A DNA stretch of 64,000 nucleotides, from NCBI RefSeq assembly GCF_003931915.1, contig NZ_RSAA01000006.1, positions 1 through 64,000 on the forward strand. The letters run 5' to 3'. The stretch comes from Saccharopolyspora rhizosphaerae. GTDB taxonomy: Bacteria; Actinomycetota; Actinomycetes; Mycobacteriales; Pseudonocardiaceae. Both the position numbers and the translations under genes were made by a program. The notes below the pieces were generated by a model. It was not told where the DNA came from. It saw only the letters and a list, made by a program, of their open reading frames with translations, and searched no databases. Positions 1 to 9,296 of this stretch are shown in pieces. Each line of letters opens with the position of its first letter. Position 1 is the first letter of the stretch.

Positions 1-149
1 GCGCGGGCATGCAGACGTCGAAGACGATCGTCGCGGTGAACAAGGACCCGGAGGCGCCGATCTTCGAGATCGCCGACTACGGCGTCGTGGGTGATCTGTT
101 CAAGGTCGCCCCGCAGCTCACCGAGGAGATCACCAAGCGCAAGGGCTGA
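1..149 (+). CDS. etfA: Electron transfer flavoprotein alpha subunit, 3' end only
   Basis: The reading frame from base 3 gives the last 48 residues of EtfA, beginning [13 protein letters not shown] and containing [15 protein letters not shown], and stops at TGA 147-149. This is the FAD-binding C-terminal end of the alpha subunit, which with EtfB passes electrons from acyl-CoA and other dehydrogenases to the quinone pool through ETF:quinone oxidoreductase. The start lies outside the window. The gene looks healthy, in contrast to the decayed etfB/etfA remnant at 30.5-30.9 kb. A strong terminator follows 16 bases after the stop. Confidence 0.95.
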   Translation, partial: AGMQTSKTIVAVNKDPEAPIFEIADYGVVGDLFKVAPQLTEEITKRKG

Positions 150-165
150 TCCCCAGACGCGCGAA

Positions 166-197
166 GCGGGCCGTGCTCCCACCGGAGCACGGCCCGC
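166..197 (+). terminator. Intrinsic terminator hairpin after etfA
   Basis: A perfect 14-bp stem (166-179 with 184-197) closes a 4-base CACC loop just after the etfA stop. There is no clear T-tract, as is common in high-GC actinomycetes. Confidence 0.8.
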
Positions 198-365
198 ACC
201 AGCTCGGCTGGATTACCTCATTCCGGAAGAGCCAGGCTTCCCTTATCCAACCAGCACCACACGCCAGCCACCTGAGCCCGGCCGCACAACACGCCACGAC
301 CCAAGCGGAACGCTGCGGGACACGCCTCTACGGCCCACTGGCTGACGCTCGCTGGAGCCTCAAAA

Positions 366-580
366 CCGGGCCAGGGACACGTCGGGACACCCAGCAACAC
401 CCGTCCCCGACCCGGATCAATCCGCGTTTTCGCAGTTCACAGAACAACCCGACCTGTCCCAGCACGGTGTCCCACGCGGGCTCGCAATGGGACGCCTGGG
501 ACAGCAATAAGTCCCCTGCTTCAACCGATCTCGGGAAGCAGAAGGCGAGTGAATAGTGTGCAAGTCCGTCTCGGACACGC
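366..580 (+). repeat. Copy 1 of a ~215-bp att-like block
   Basis: This copy aligns with 19372-19580 (same strand) and 26126-26345 (opposite strand). Shared landmarks in order are GGGACAC-N3-GGGACAC, a CAAT-TC--CATTTT-GCAG--TCAC segment, CCTGTCCC, a later GGGAC element, GGGAAGC-GAAGC, and a TGTGCAA-TCC--CTC-GACAC tail. CTGTCCC and GGGACAG form an inverted pair inside the block. Its right end overlaps the 3' end of the recombinase fragment on the minus strand. Similarity between copies is partial, judged by eye, so they look old or come from related but distinct elements. An attachment site or replication/transfer site of integrative elements is an inference. Confidence 0.6.
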
Positions 581-1393
581 AATTACCCCATGAACCGTGG
601 TGAACGTTCGTTCGAGCGCTTGCCACGGTTCTTGTTTCTCCGCACCGGGATCATTCCATGGCAGTAGCAGCTGCATGCCGCCGAAGCCGGGTGTGATCCT
701 GGCAGGCAAGCTCGCGGTGTCTTCGAGCGTCCAGCTGCTTCCCGTGCACACGATCACCTGCCCCCGTCGCCGGAGGTGATCTGCCATCTCCGTCGGCTCG
801 CATCCAGGTCTCGCGAGCAGCCGCTCGCGGAGGTCGACGAGCAGCCTGTCTTCCCGGACGTAGACGTTCTTGGCCGCGTGCGGTGGTCGGCCGCGGGCGC
901 TGGTGTAACCGTGCCTGCAGCGGTATCCAGCGCGACCGTTGACCCAATGCGAATACAACCGACGCCCGCACACGTCACACACCAGCAACCCCGCTAACGC
1001 ATACCGGCGGGTGTCCCCGTCCTGCGTTCTCCGTGCCGTGCGCATGCCTTGCACCGCCAAGAACAGCTCGTCCGAGACCAAGGCGGGATGCACCTGGCGG
1101 TCCGACAGCACCCAGTCCTTCGCCTGCGTCCGCCTGGCTGCTCCCCCGGCCCGGCGGGCATGGTCGCCACCACGGCTGTCGGTGCTGTGGCGGTTCCACA
1201 CCTCCCGCCCCGTGTACCGCGGGTTCTCCAGAATCCCGGTCACCGTCCGCACCATCCACGCCTGTCCCGGCCGGTGCGGATTCCGAACCCGATCAGCACC
1301 CGACGGACACTGCACCCCACGTTCGTTGAGCTCCCGCGCCAACCCCGCCACGGTCCGCCCGCTCGCCCGCTGCTCGAAATCCACCTCACCCAC
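521..1393 (-). pseudogene. Large serine recombinase, C-terminal fragment
   Basis: The 290-residue frame begins inside the Recombinase domain (VAGLARELNERGVQCPSG, then WMVRTVTGILENPRYTG) and carries a zinc ribbon (CDVCGRRLYSHWVNGRAGYRCRHG region, with CDVC and CRH ligands at roughly 140-160). The catalytic resolvase domain with its active serine is absent: upstream sequence at 1394-1600 gives no matching frame. The last ~25 residues (CTLFTRLLLPEIG) come from the repeat block and match the end of the recombinase fragment at 19520-20122, so both genes run into the same repeat. Non-functional for recombination as it stands. Confidence 0.8.
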
Positions 1394-1618
1394 CTTGAAC
1401 TTCCGGACAGTGCTGCGGTCGCGGAACTCGACCCTGCCACAGAGACGACTGCCGCGTTGCCCTGATCGTCGCCAACTATGAAGAGAATCCTGTCAAGCGA
1501 CTTGCATGCTGGCGGGCCAGAAACTCACGGATTTCGCCGAACGAGTGCGCAACGCAGTCGATCGCTGGAACCTTGTCGGACTGCCTGAGCGCCCTTGAGT
1601 TCTTTTACGATCTTTAGC

Positions 1619-3070
1619 ATGGTTGAACCAACGGAGGTGGAACGGCGACTGATCGAGAGCGCGCAGTCCGGAGTGCTGCTGAACCTCTCGGCCGAACAGG
1701 CCCGCGATGTCCGTGCCGTGGTCATCCGGGACCTGTTGCGAGGCAGGTACACCGACGAACCAGACCCACGTGGTGTGCGACTCCGCGGAGCCCGGATCAT
1801 CGGTGAACTGGACCTCGCCGATGTGCGCACCGAGGTCCCGTTGACGCTCCGGGAATGCTCGCACGAGGAGCCGATCAGCCTCACCTGAGCTCATCTGCCG
1901 CACCTCGACCTCTCAGGCAGCACCTTCCCCGCGCTGGAAGCCGCTGACTTCGTCTGCGAGCACGACCTGCAGCTCAGCCGCGTTCGCACTCAGCGCCTGC
2001 ACCTGATCGGCGCGAACATCTCCGGGCAACTCAGCCTGACCGACGCGCGATTAGACGCTTCCACCACGCCGGCGCTCAACGCCGAGCGGATCACTATGGG
2101 CAACGGCCTCTTCCTCACCGACAGCATCGGCAGCTCGAACAGCACCCACGGCACCTTCTGCTTCCTCGGCGCCACGGTCACGGGACCATTCGAACTCGAC
2201 GGCACACGGCTGCAGTGCACCAACGGCCCAGCCCTCAACGCGGACTGGCTCACCGTCGCCGGGAGCATCTTCCTCAACGAAGGGTTCACCGCCTGCTCCG
2301 ACTGCGAACGAGGCACCATCCGCCTCCAAGGTGCCTCCGTCACCGGCCAGCTCAACCTCAACGACGCGTCCTTGTCCAATTCCACCAACGACGGCCCCGG
2401 ACTGGTCGTGATCGGTGCGCGAATCAGCTCCGACCTCATCCTCCCAACACGCGCACTCGTCCATTCCGGAAACAGCTCAGTCCTCGTCAGCCTGAACGGC
2501 CTGCAGTACCCGTTCGTACCGCGCAGGACGACGCACCAGGAATGGCTCACGCTCCTTGCCCACCACACCCCCGCCTACGCCGCCCAGCCCTACCAACAAC
2601 TGGCCGCCGTCCACCGCGCCGCAGGACACGAGCGCGAAGCCCGCGAAATCCTCATCGCCCAACAACGCGACTTCCGCAAGCACGGCGAACTCGGCGGCGG
2701 ACGCAAACTCCTCCACCTCGCAAGCGGCGCCTTCATCGGCCACGGCCACCGGCCATTCCGCGCCCTCGGATACCTAGCAGGCGTCTGCCTCCTAGCAGGC
2801 ATCACGTCACTCGCCGCTTTCGCGCTCGGAATCACCACCCGAGCAACGCCACCAGGCGGTGGCTGCTCACCAGCGGAGGCCTTCGGTCTCGCTGCGGACA
2901 CCGCCCTCCCACTGCTCAAGACCGGCGGCGCGAAACGCTGCGAGTTCGCCACCACCACCCCTGCCGGGCAGGTCTTCTTCGCCACCAGCTACATCCTGCA
3001 CATGCTCGGCTGGGCCTTCGCCACCCTCTTCGTCGCCGGATACACCGGACTCGTCCGCAAAACCACCTGA
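1619..3070 (+). pseudogene. Beta-helix (pentapeptide-like) repeat membrane protein with in-frame stop
   Basis: Starting at ATG 1619 (MVEPTEVERRLIESA), one frame runs to TGA 3068-3070 but is broken by an in-frame TGA at 1886-1888. The sequence reads straight on beyond it (AHLPHLDLSGSTF), so a single sense-to-stop change explains the break. Imperfect repeats such as VRLRGARIIGELDLADV, LIGANISGQLSLTDARL and LQGASVTGQLNLNDASL are typical of right-handed quadrilateral beta-helix proteins. Two membrane segments lie near the C-terminus (LGYLAGVCLLAGITSLAAFA and AFATLFVAGYTGLV). The family is widespread in actinomycetes, often named membrane-associated oxidoreductase without proof. Readthrough or a sequencing error are alternatives. 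No strong ribosome site precedes the ATG. Confidence 0.75.
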
Positions 3071-3178
3071 AACCACGACACCCAGCCCACGGACGACATC
3101 ACTCCAACGGATGCGGCTCTGGACCGTCAAACCGAAACAGAAACGTCAGTGATGCCGTCGTCACCCCGCGTAGGTCTG

Positions 3179-3456
3179 CTAACGGGTCTGGTGGCCGAGC
3201 GCTTTTGCGGACGTCATCCAGCCATACCAACGCATACGGCGGGGCCTGGCCGCCGGCTTCGTTCAGCCCGCGAGGTTGCTCCATGATTCCGAGAGCTACC
3301 CACGGTCAACTGGTCTGTTTCCGGCTGGGTGTAGACGTCGTAGGTGAGTTCGGGCGGAACGGACCAGAAGACGTCGTTGTCGAGTTCCCGCGCCTGGGCC
3401 TGCAGGTTGTCCAGTGCCCTGTTCAGCACCTGGCGCAGGACCTCAGCCGACAACAC
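3179..3456 (-). pseudogene. Small ORF (~93 aa) broken by two frameshifts
   Basis: Three consecutive pieces in different frames read as one protein: MLSAEVLRQVLNRALDNLQ through DQLTVGS, then IMEQPRGLNEAGGQAPPYAL and VWLDDVRK, then ALGHQTR before TAG at 3179-3181. One indel near 3287 and one near 3200 restore continuity. The composition (acidic helix followed by a Gly/Pro-rich segment) resembles small actinomycete proteins of unknown function. Product not recognised. Confidence 0.45.
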
Positions 3457-3562
3457 GGAATCGGACCTACCAGTAACACGCCAGTGATTCCGCAGTCATC
3501 GCAGGACGGGCCCGGATAACGGATCTTGCAACCGCGCGCGAGCTCGCCACCCGCGACGAAGC

Positions 3563-3595
3563 ACGGGCGGTCCCAGCAGCGTTGGGACCGCCCGT
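3563..3595. terminator. Strong hairpin between gene ends
   Basis: A perfect 13-bp stem (3563-3575 with 3583-3595) with a 7-base loop lies 28 bases beyond the stop of the minus-strand MFS gene. On the minus strand it would terminate the catabolic operon. Confidence 0.75.
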
Positions 3596-3622
3596 CTTGT
3601 GTGCGACGAACTGCGGAAACTC

Positions 3623-4963
3623 TCATTCGACCGCGGGCTGCACCTCTCGTCGCTCGGTCTCCTCAGCATTCATGGCGCCACGGGTCTCCGGGCTCAGCGC
3701 TCCCGCGACGATGAAGACCAGGACCATCACGAACAGGAACACCATGAGTCGACCGGGCACGTCCGCCAGCTGCGGGCTGGCGAGGTTGACGAAGCTCGGC
3801 ATCAGACCACCGACCATGAAACCGAGGTTCCAGCAGATCGCGGTTCCCCGTCCTCGCAGCGCCGTCGGATAGCGTTCGTTGAGGAACACCAGGACCGGGG
3901 CGTAGGCAGCGTTGGCGAAGAAGGCCAGGGCCGACGCGTAGAACATGATCAGGCTGGTGCTCGCCGGATCGGTGCTGGTGATCAGCCACACCAGCAAGGG
4001 CAGAGCGACGAGGTTGAACGACCCGATCACCAGCATCGTGCGCCGGCGTCCGAAGTGCTCGCTGAGCTCGCCCGCGGCAACGGCGGCCACGATCACGCCC
4101 AGACTCGAGACCAGCAGGATCATGCCCTGCGCGCTCTGGGCGACCCCGCTGACCTTGCCCAGCAACGTGGGGAGGAAACCGGAGGTCAGGTAGTACTGCG
4201 AACCGGCGCCGGAGACCAGCACCAGGTTCAGCACGAGCAGCCCTCCCCTGCCGCCACGGGCCAGGTCGGTGAAGCGCGTCTTCGGACCGGGGGTCTGCTG
4301 CTGCGCCTTCCACAGCGGCGATTCCTCGACCCCGCGAAGCACGAGGAAGCTGATCAGCGCCGCCATGAGCCCGGCGAAGAACATGACGCGCCACCCCCAG
4401 ACGTTGAACTGCTCGCCCGGGAAGATCGCGCTGACCAGGAGGAACACACCGCTGGCCAGGGCCGCACCGATGCCCGCGCCGCCGCCACCGATCAGCCCGG
4501 AGATCAGGCCTCGCCAGCGCTGACCGACGCTCTCGGTGCCCAGGGTGTGCGTCGCCGCGACGACACCGCCGACGAACACGCCCTGCACCAGGCGCAGCGC
4601 CAGGAACAGCAGCGGTGCGGCGATACCGGCTGCCGCGTAGGTCGGCACGGCACCCATCGCCGCGGTGGACAACCCCACGCCGGCCAGCACGATGACCATC
4701 GTCTGCTTGCGCCCGTTGCGATCGGCGACCGCTCCGAAGATCGCCGCGCCGGCCGGGCGGAGCAGCACGCTCACCGCGAACGAGGCGTAGACCGCGGCGA
4801 GGCTCAAGGTCGGGCTCGCCACCGGGAAGATCAGGTCGCCGACGGTGCTGGCGACGTAGAGCAGGATGAACAGATCGAACAGGTCGAACGCCCACCCCGC
4901 TACCGAGGCGAAGCTCGCGTACAGCGTGGCCCTTCTGGACAGTCCGGTGCTCGCAGTGGACAT
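3623..4963 (-). CDS. MFS transporter, metabolite:H+ symporter type
   Basis: 446 residues with about 12 hydrophobic segments and the MFS loop signatures DRNGRKQTM (between TM2 and TM3) and EHFGRRRTM (between TM8 and TM9), plus NERYPTALRGRGTA near TM11. This pattern fits the MHS/AAHS group that imports aromatic or dicarboxylic acids by proton symport. ATG 4961-4963 is chosen because GAGGAGGT precedes it; the open frame continues upstream to 5290 but that stretch lies in the UbiD coding region. It is the last gene of the minus-strand catabolic operon, 55 bases after ubiD, followed by a hairpin. The substrate is probably the acid handled by UbiD or the acyl-CoA ligase (inference). Confidence 0.9.
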   Translation of the reverse strand: MSTASTGLSRRATLYASFASVAGWAFDLFDLFILLYVASTVGDLIFPVASPTLSLAAVYASFAVSVLLRPAGAAIFGAVADRNGRKQTMVIVLAGVGLSTAAMGAVPTYAAAGIAAPLLFLALRLVQGVFVGGVVAATHTLGTESVGQRWRGLISGLIGGGGAGIGAALASGVFLLVSAIFPGEQFNVWGWRVMFFAGLMAALISFLVLRGVEESPLWKAQQQTPGPKTRFTDLARGGRGGLLVLNLVLVSGAGSQYYLTSGFLPTLLGKVSGVAQSAQGMILLVSSLGVIVAAVAAGELSEHFGRRRTMLVIGSFNLVALPLLVWLITSTDPASTSLIMFYASALAFFANAAYAPVLVFLNERYPTALRGRGTAICWNLGFMVGGLMPSFVNLASPQLADVPGRLMVFLFVMVLVFIVAGALSPETRGAMNAEETERREVQPAVE

Positions 4964-5018
4964 GTCCACCTCCTCATCGAGGTCTGTTGGTGTGGTGTTG
5001 CGGAAAAGTTCGTGCGTT

Positions 5019-6404
5019 TCAACGTTCGGAGCGCCAGTTCGTCGGCGCGGGGGCCACGGCGCGTTCCAGGTCGATCTCCTCCGCTCCCGGAACGCGGATC
5101 CTGGTGAACCGGCCTTCGTCGTCGACGGGCGGAATCGTCGCGTCGAGCCCCATCTTCGCTCCAACACCGTCCGCTGTGGACGGATCGAGTCGTGATCCTT
5201 GCGCGCCACCGACGAGCACCAGATCGCGGTCGGCCTGGAAGCGGGTGGCAACGGCCCACTCGACCTCGTCCGGGTCGAAGACGTCCACATCGGAGTCGAC
5301 CACCGTCACGTGCTTGATGTCGTAGTGCGCGCCCAGCGCCGCGAGAATCAAGTTCTTCACCTCGCCGGGTTCGGGATCGCGGACCTGTACGTAGAGGTGG
5401 TAGCGGCACACGCCACCGCGCGGCAGGTGCACGGCTTGCACGCACTGGAAGTTCTGCCTTAGGTGCGCCAGGAAGGAGCCTTCGCGCGGAATGCACCCCA
5501 GCAGCAGGTGTTCCAGTCCACCGCCGACGATGGTGTGGTAGATCGGGTCTCGGCGGTGCGTTATCGCGTCGATGCACACCACGTGGCGGTCGGCGCGAGG
5601 ACCGTAGTACTGGGGGAATTCGCCGAAGGGCCCCTCCGGCTCCCGGACATCGGCGAGCAGCCTGCCTTCCAGCACGATCTCCGCGTCGGCGGGAACCCGG
5701 ACCTCGTTGGTGACCGCCTTGGTCACCGGCAGCGGGCTGCCGCGCAGCGCACCGGCGATCTCCAGTTCGTCGTGGTCGATCGGTACCGCCGCTTGCGAGG
5801 ACATCAAGGTGAGCGGGTCGACGCCGATGGCGATCGCCACCTCCAGGTCGGTGCCCGAGGCTTCGGCTTGTCCGAAGAACGCGGCCGTGTGCCTGGGCAG
5901 CAAGAGCGCCCCGAGCCGGTCCGGCCCGCTGACCTGCAGGCGGTGGATGGACACGTTCTGGGACCCGGTCGTCGGGTTGCGCGCGATGAGCAGACCCGCG
6001 GTGATGTACGGGCCGTGGTCGTGCTCGTTGTGCGTGGGAACGGGCAGCGAGCCGAGGTCGACCTCTCGGATCACCTCCTCCTGGCACGGGGCGTGCTCGA
6101 CCTCGGTCCACGGAACGGGGTCTTGGCACGCCTGCTGGAAGCGGTCGATGAGTTCCGTCTCGGCGACCCCGAGCGCTTCTGCCATCCACTCGCGGCGCGA
6201 CAGCAGCCCGGACACGACGGTGATGTCCTTCCCGCCGGGCTTCCCGAAGACCACCGCGCGGTCGCCGTCGAGCCGGCTGGCGATTCCGGACAGCTCGAAC
6301 CGCAGGTCCACTCCCGGCCTGGCTGCCGACAGGCGTCCGGTCGCCTGCAGGTGGTCCAGCCAGCCGCGCAGATCAGCGCCGACGGGCAAGGCGTTGTTCG
6401 TCAT
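5019..6404 (-). CDS. UbiD family (prenyl-FMN) decarboxylase
   Basis: 461 residues, the usual UbiD length. Family landmarks are SIHRLQVSGP (conserved Arg contacting the cofactor/substrate) and EPEGPFGEFPQYYGP, which carries the catalytic glutamates and follows the E-R-E arrangement of UbiD enzymes. These enzymes reversibly decarboxylate aromatic or alpha,beta-unsaturated acids using prenylated FMN made by UbiX; a UbiX is encoded at 17770-18390. The start ATG overlaps the stop of the upstream SSS transporter gene by 4 bases, indicating translational coupling. Substrate is not evident. The setting (acyl-CoA ligase, molybdenum hydroxylase, ALDH) suggests an aromatic or heteroaromatic carboxylate and a catabolic role rather than ubiquinone synthesis. 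Confidence 0.9.
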   Translation of the reverse strand: MTNNALPVGADLRGWLDHLQATGRLSAARPGVDLRFELSGIASRLDGDRAVVFGKPGGKDITVVSGLLSRREWMAEALGVAETELIDRFQQACQDPVPWTEVEHAPCQEEVIREVDLGSLPVPTHNEHDHGPYITAGLLIARNPTTGSQNVSIHRLQVSGPDRLGALLLPRHTAAFFGQAEASGTDLEVAIAIGVDPLTLMSSQAAVPIDHDELEIAGALRGSPLPVTKAVTNEVRVPADAEIVLEGRLLADVREPEGPFGEFPQYYGPRADRHVVCIDAITHRRDPIYHTIVGGGLEHLLLGCIPREGSFLAHLRQNFQCVQAVHLPRGGVCRYHLYVQVRDPEPGEVKNLILAALGAHYDIKHVTVVDSDVDVFDPDEVEWAVATRFQADRDLVLVGGAQGSRLDPSTADGVGAKMGLDATIPPVDDEGRFTRIRVPGAEEIDLERAVAPAPTNWRSER

Positions 6405-7801
6405 CTCTTCTCCCCGGTGACCGCCGGGACGGTCTTCGACCGGCCCGATGTGAGGTGGGTGCAGGTCATCACCAGCAAGGGCGTTGCGACCGCGATGTAG
6501 GCGTTGTCGATGCCGAAGGGGTCACCGAGCAGGAACCAGCCGATGGTGGTCGGCAGCGCGAGCACGATGGCCCAGAACGCACCGGTCCTCGTCCCGTACC
6601 GAGGCGCGTAGAACATCAGCAGCACCAGCACCGCCAGTGCCGCGCGCAGCGATTTGGCCAGGAAAGTCACGGTGAGCACATCGGTGGCGAACAGCGCCAG
6701 CGCGATCGGCACCAAGCCGGTCACCACCGTCGCCACCCGGAGGAACAGCACGTCGCGGCGGTCGTCCCCGGCGACGTTGAAGTGCGGCTGGTAGAAGTCC
6801 TTGAGCAGCAGCGTGGAAGCGCCGATGACCAGTGCCGCGATGGTTCCGAACATCGCACCGGCGAGCCCGGCGACGACGATCCCGGCCAAGACCGGGTCGA
6901 TGTCCATGGCGAACGCGGGCATGGCCTGGATGCTCTTGATGTGCGGGTAGACCACCGCGCTGCACATGCCGATGAACGCGGCGAGCAGACCGTAGGGAAC
7001 CAGGATCAGCGCCGAGTAGAACCCGGCTCGCTGCGCGCGGTGGGCGTTGCCTGCGGTGGTGATCGCCTGCACGACGTACTGGGTCGCGAAGATGGCACCC
7101 ACACCGGCGATCAGCCACGCGAAGATCTGCCCGAAACCCACTCCGTGCCAGGAGAACATCGTCGGCGGCAGCGCTGCTCGCAGCCCGTCCACGCCTCCTG
7201 CGCGCTGAGCGCCGATGATCGCGAGGATGATCACCCCGGCCATCTTCACGATCGCGTGCACGACGTTGGTGTAGACGACCGATCGCATGCCGCCCACCAC
7301 CACGTAGAACGTGGCAAGCACACCGACCAGGACGACGGCCAGGTCCTGGTCGACGCCGAGGAGTCCACTCAGGATCGCACCACCGCTGGCGTAGACCGAG
7401 ACGGCGACGATCAGCAAGGAGCAGACCATGATCATCGAAGTCGCGGTGCGCACCCTCCTCCCGTAGTAGCGGTCGAGGGCACCGGAGATCGTGTTCTCCC
7501 CCAGCGCGCTGAACTTGCGCGCCAGCAGGAAGGCGAAGAGCACGAAACCGATTCCCAGCGAGACGATGTTCCACGCGGACGAGATGCCGGATTCGTAAGC
7601 CTCCTGCGCGGTTCCGATGCTCGCGCTCGTGCCGATGAACTCGGACGCGAGCAGGAATCCGATGAGGACGGCGGGAAAGCTCTTGCCGCCGCTGGTGAAT
7701 CCTGACGCGGTGCGTGTCGACCGCCCGGCCAGGAAGCTGATCAGGGCGAGCAACGCGATGTAGCCCGCGACGATGAGAACTACTAACCAACCTGATTGCA
7801 A
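6401..7801 (-). CDS. Sodium:solute symporter (SSS family)
   Basis: 466 residues with about 13 membrane helices from QSGWLVVLIVAGYIALLALI onward. The SSS-type first core helices are visible (SAWNIVSLGIGFVLFAFLLA; YYGRRVRTATSMIM), as is the GGMRSVVYTNVVHAIVKMAG segment typical of the family. The start is TTG at 7799-7801, supported by GGAGGG six bases upstream; there is no better start. The stop overlaps the ubiD ATG. Likely sodium-driven uptake of a carboxylate substrate of the locus. The 109-base gap upstream (to the ALDH stop) could hold a second promoter, but no convincing -10/-35 pair was found. Confidence 0.88.
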   Translation of the reverse strand: MQSGWLVVLIVAGYIALLALISFLAGRSTRTASGFTSGGKSFPAVLIGFLLASEFIGTSASIGTAQEAYESGISSAWNIVSLGIGFVLFAFLLARKFSALGENTISGALDRYYGRRVRTATSMIMVCSLLIVAVSVYASGGAILSGLLGVDQDLAVVLVGVLATFYVVVGGMRSVVYTNVVHAIVKMAGVIILAIIGAQRAGGVDGLRAALPPTMFSWHGVGFGQIFAWLIAGVGAIFATQYVVQAITTAGNAHRAQRAGFYSALILVPYGLLAAFIGMCSAVVYPHIKSIQAMPAFAMDIDPVLAGIVVAGLAGAMFGTIAALVIGASTLLLKDFYQPHFNVAGDDRRDVLFLRVATVVTGLVPIALALFATDVLTVTFLAKSLRAALAVLVLLMFYAPRYGTRTGAFWAIVLALPTTIGWFLLGDPFGIDNAYIAVATPLLVMTCTHLTSGRSKTVPAVTGEKR

Positions 7802-7910
7802 GGGAACCCTCCAACGCCGCTCCGTTGCGGCCAGAGAAACTACGAGCGAAGTTAGACCGGTGTGAGAGGACCAGCCAGAACCTGTTGCGCATAGCTCCTA
7901 TTGGCTCGGG

Positions 7911-9296
7911 TTATAGCCCGACCGGGAAGTGCACGTGCTTGAGCTCGGTGAACTGCTCGACGCCCTCGACACCGCGGGTGCGGCCCATCCCGGACATCCG
8001 CACGCCGCCGGAGGGCATCTCGGCGTAGGAGTGGTTGTACCCGTTCAGCCACACGGTTCCGGACTGCAGCTCGCGCGCCACGGCGAAGCCGCGCGTGAGA
8101 TCACGCGTCCACACCGCTGCGGCGAGCCCGAAGGACGTGGCGTTGGCCAACTCGATCGCGTCCTCGTCGGAGTCGAAGACCTCCAGCGACAGCAGCGGAC
8201 CGAAGAGGTCCTCCTGCACCACGGGTGATCGCGGATCCAGTTCGGACACGAGCGCGGGCGTGAGGAAATGACCTGGCAGGCCGTCGGGGTGCGCCTGTTG
8301 CCCGCCGACGAGGACGCGACCGTCCTCCCGCGCGCGGTCGACGGCGTTGAGGACCTTGTTCACCGCGGCTTCGGATATCAGCGGACCGAGATCGGTGCTC
8401 TCGTCCCTCGGATCTCCCGGCGTCAAGGCCGCCAGTCGTTCGCGCAGCAGTTCCTCGGCGTCCTTCGCGTGGCGCGCGTGCACGAGGATTCTGGTGCACG
8501 CCATGCACATCTGTCCGCTCGTGATCACGGCGGCACGGGCGGCCGCCTCCACCGCGGCTTCCAGGTCGGCGTCCGCCAGCACGAGCATCGAGGCCTTGCC
8601 GCCCAGTTCCAGCAGCGGCCTGGTCATGGTGGCGGCAGCGGCGCGCATGACCGCTTGCCCGGCCTCGGTCGAGCCGGTGATCGCGACGGCTCTGGTGTCG
8701 GGGTGGGCCACGAGTTCAGCGCCCACCTCGGCGTCACCGGGGAGCACGTGGAGCACCTCCGGTGGCACTCCGGCCCGGTGGCCGAGCGCGATCACGCGTC
8801 GGGTGATGTGCGTGGTCTGCGGGGCGGGCTTGACGAGCGCCGTCACTCCGGCGGCGAACGCCGGAGCCAGATCGCGCAGCAACAGCAGCACGGGCCAGTT
8901 CCACGGGGTGATGAACACCGTCGGGCCGACCGGTTCGCGCACCAGGTGCGCCTCGCTCCCGTCGGGAAGACCGGCGGCACGGCCCAGCGGAAGCCTGGCG
9001 AGACCGGCGTTGAACCGCAGGGAATCGATCGCGCCCGCGACCTCCTTGCGCGCTTCACCGATGGGTTTCCCGGTTTCTCGCACCAGGTCGTCGGCGAGTT
9101 CCGAGCTGTGGTCGCTGAGCAGGTCCGCCCAGGCGTTCAGGGACTGCGCCCGGAGCCTGTGATCTCGCGGCCACCCGGTGCGCATGGCGCGCGTCGCTTC
9201 CGACACGGCTTCGCCGATCTCGGCGTCCGTGGCTTGTTCCGCGATTTCCAGAGGTTCGAGCGTCGCCGGGTTGACCGGCTGGAGGGGTGTTTTCAT
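7911..9296 (-). CDS. Aldehyde dehydrogenase, NAD(P)-dependent
   Basis: 461 residues. Family residues are the TPWNWP nucleotide-site motif (~130-135), LELGGK with general base Glu230, and SGQMCMACTR with catalytic Cys264. The enzyme oxidises an aldehyde to the acid. The start ATG (9294-9296) overlaps the stop of the CoxS-CoxG gene by one base (TGATG), with a purine-rich site (GGAAGTG) before it. Placement between molybdenum hydroxylase genes and the transporters suggests it oxidises an aromatic or aliphatic aldehyde produced in the pathway. A vanillin/benzaldehyde dehydrogenase role is possible but not shown. Confidence 0.9.
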   Translation of the reverse strand: MKTPLQPVNPATLEPLEIAEQATDAEIGEAVSEATRAMRTGWPRDHRLRAQSLNAWADLLSDHSSELADDLVRETGKPIGEARKEVAGAIDSLRFNAGLARLPLGRAAGLPDGSEAHLVREPVGPTVFITPWNWPVLLLLRDLAPAFAAGVTALVKPAPQTTHITRRVIALGHRAGVPPEVLHVLPGDAEVGAELVAHPDTRAVAITGSTEAGQAVMRAAAATMTRPLLELGGKASMLVLADADLEAAVEAAARAAVITSGQMCMACTRILVHARHAKDAEELLRERLAALTPGDPRDESTDLGPLISEAAVNKVLNAVDRAREDGRVLVGGQQAHPDGLPGHFLTPALVSELDPRSPVVQEDLFGPLLSLEVFDSDEDAIELANATSFGLAAAVWTRDLTRGFAVARELQSGTVWLNGYNHSYAEMPSGGVRMSGMGRTRGVEGVEQFTELKHVHFPVGL

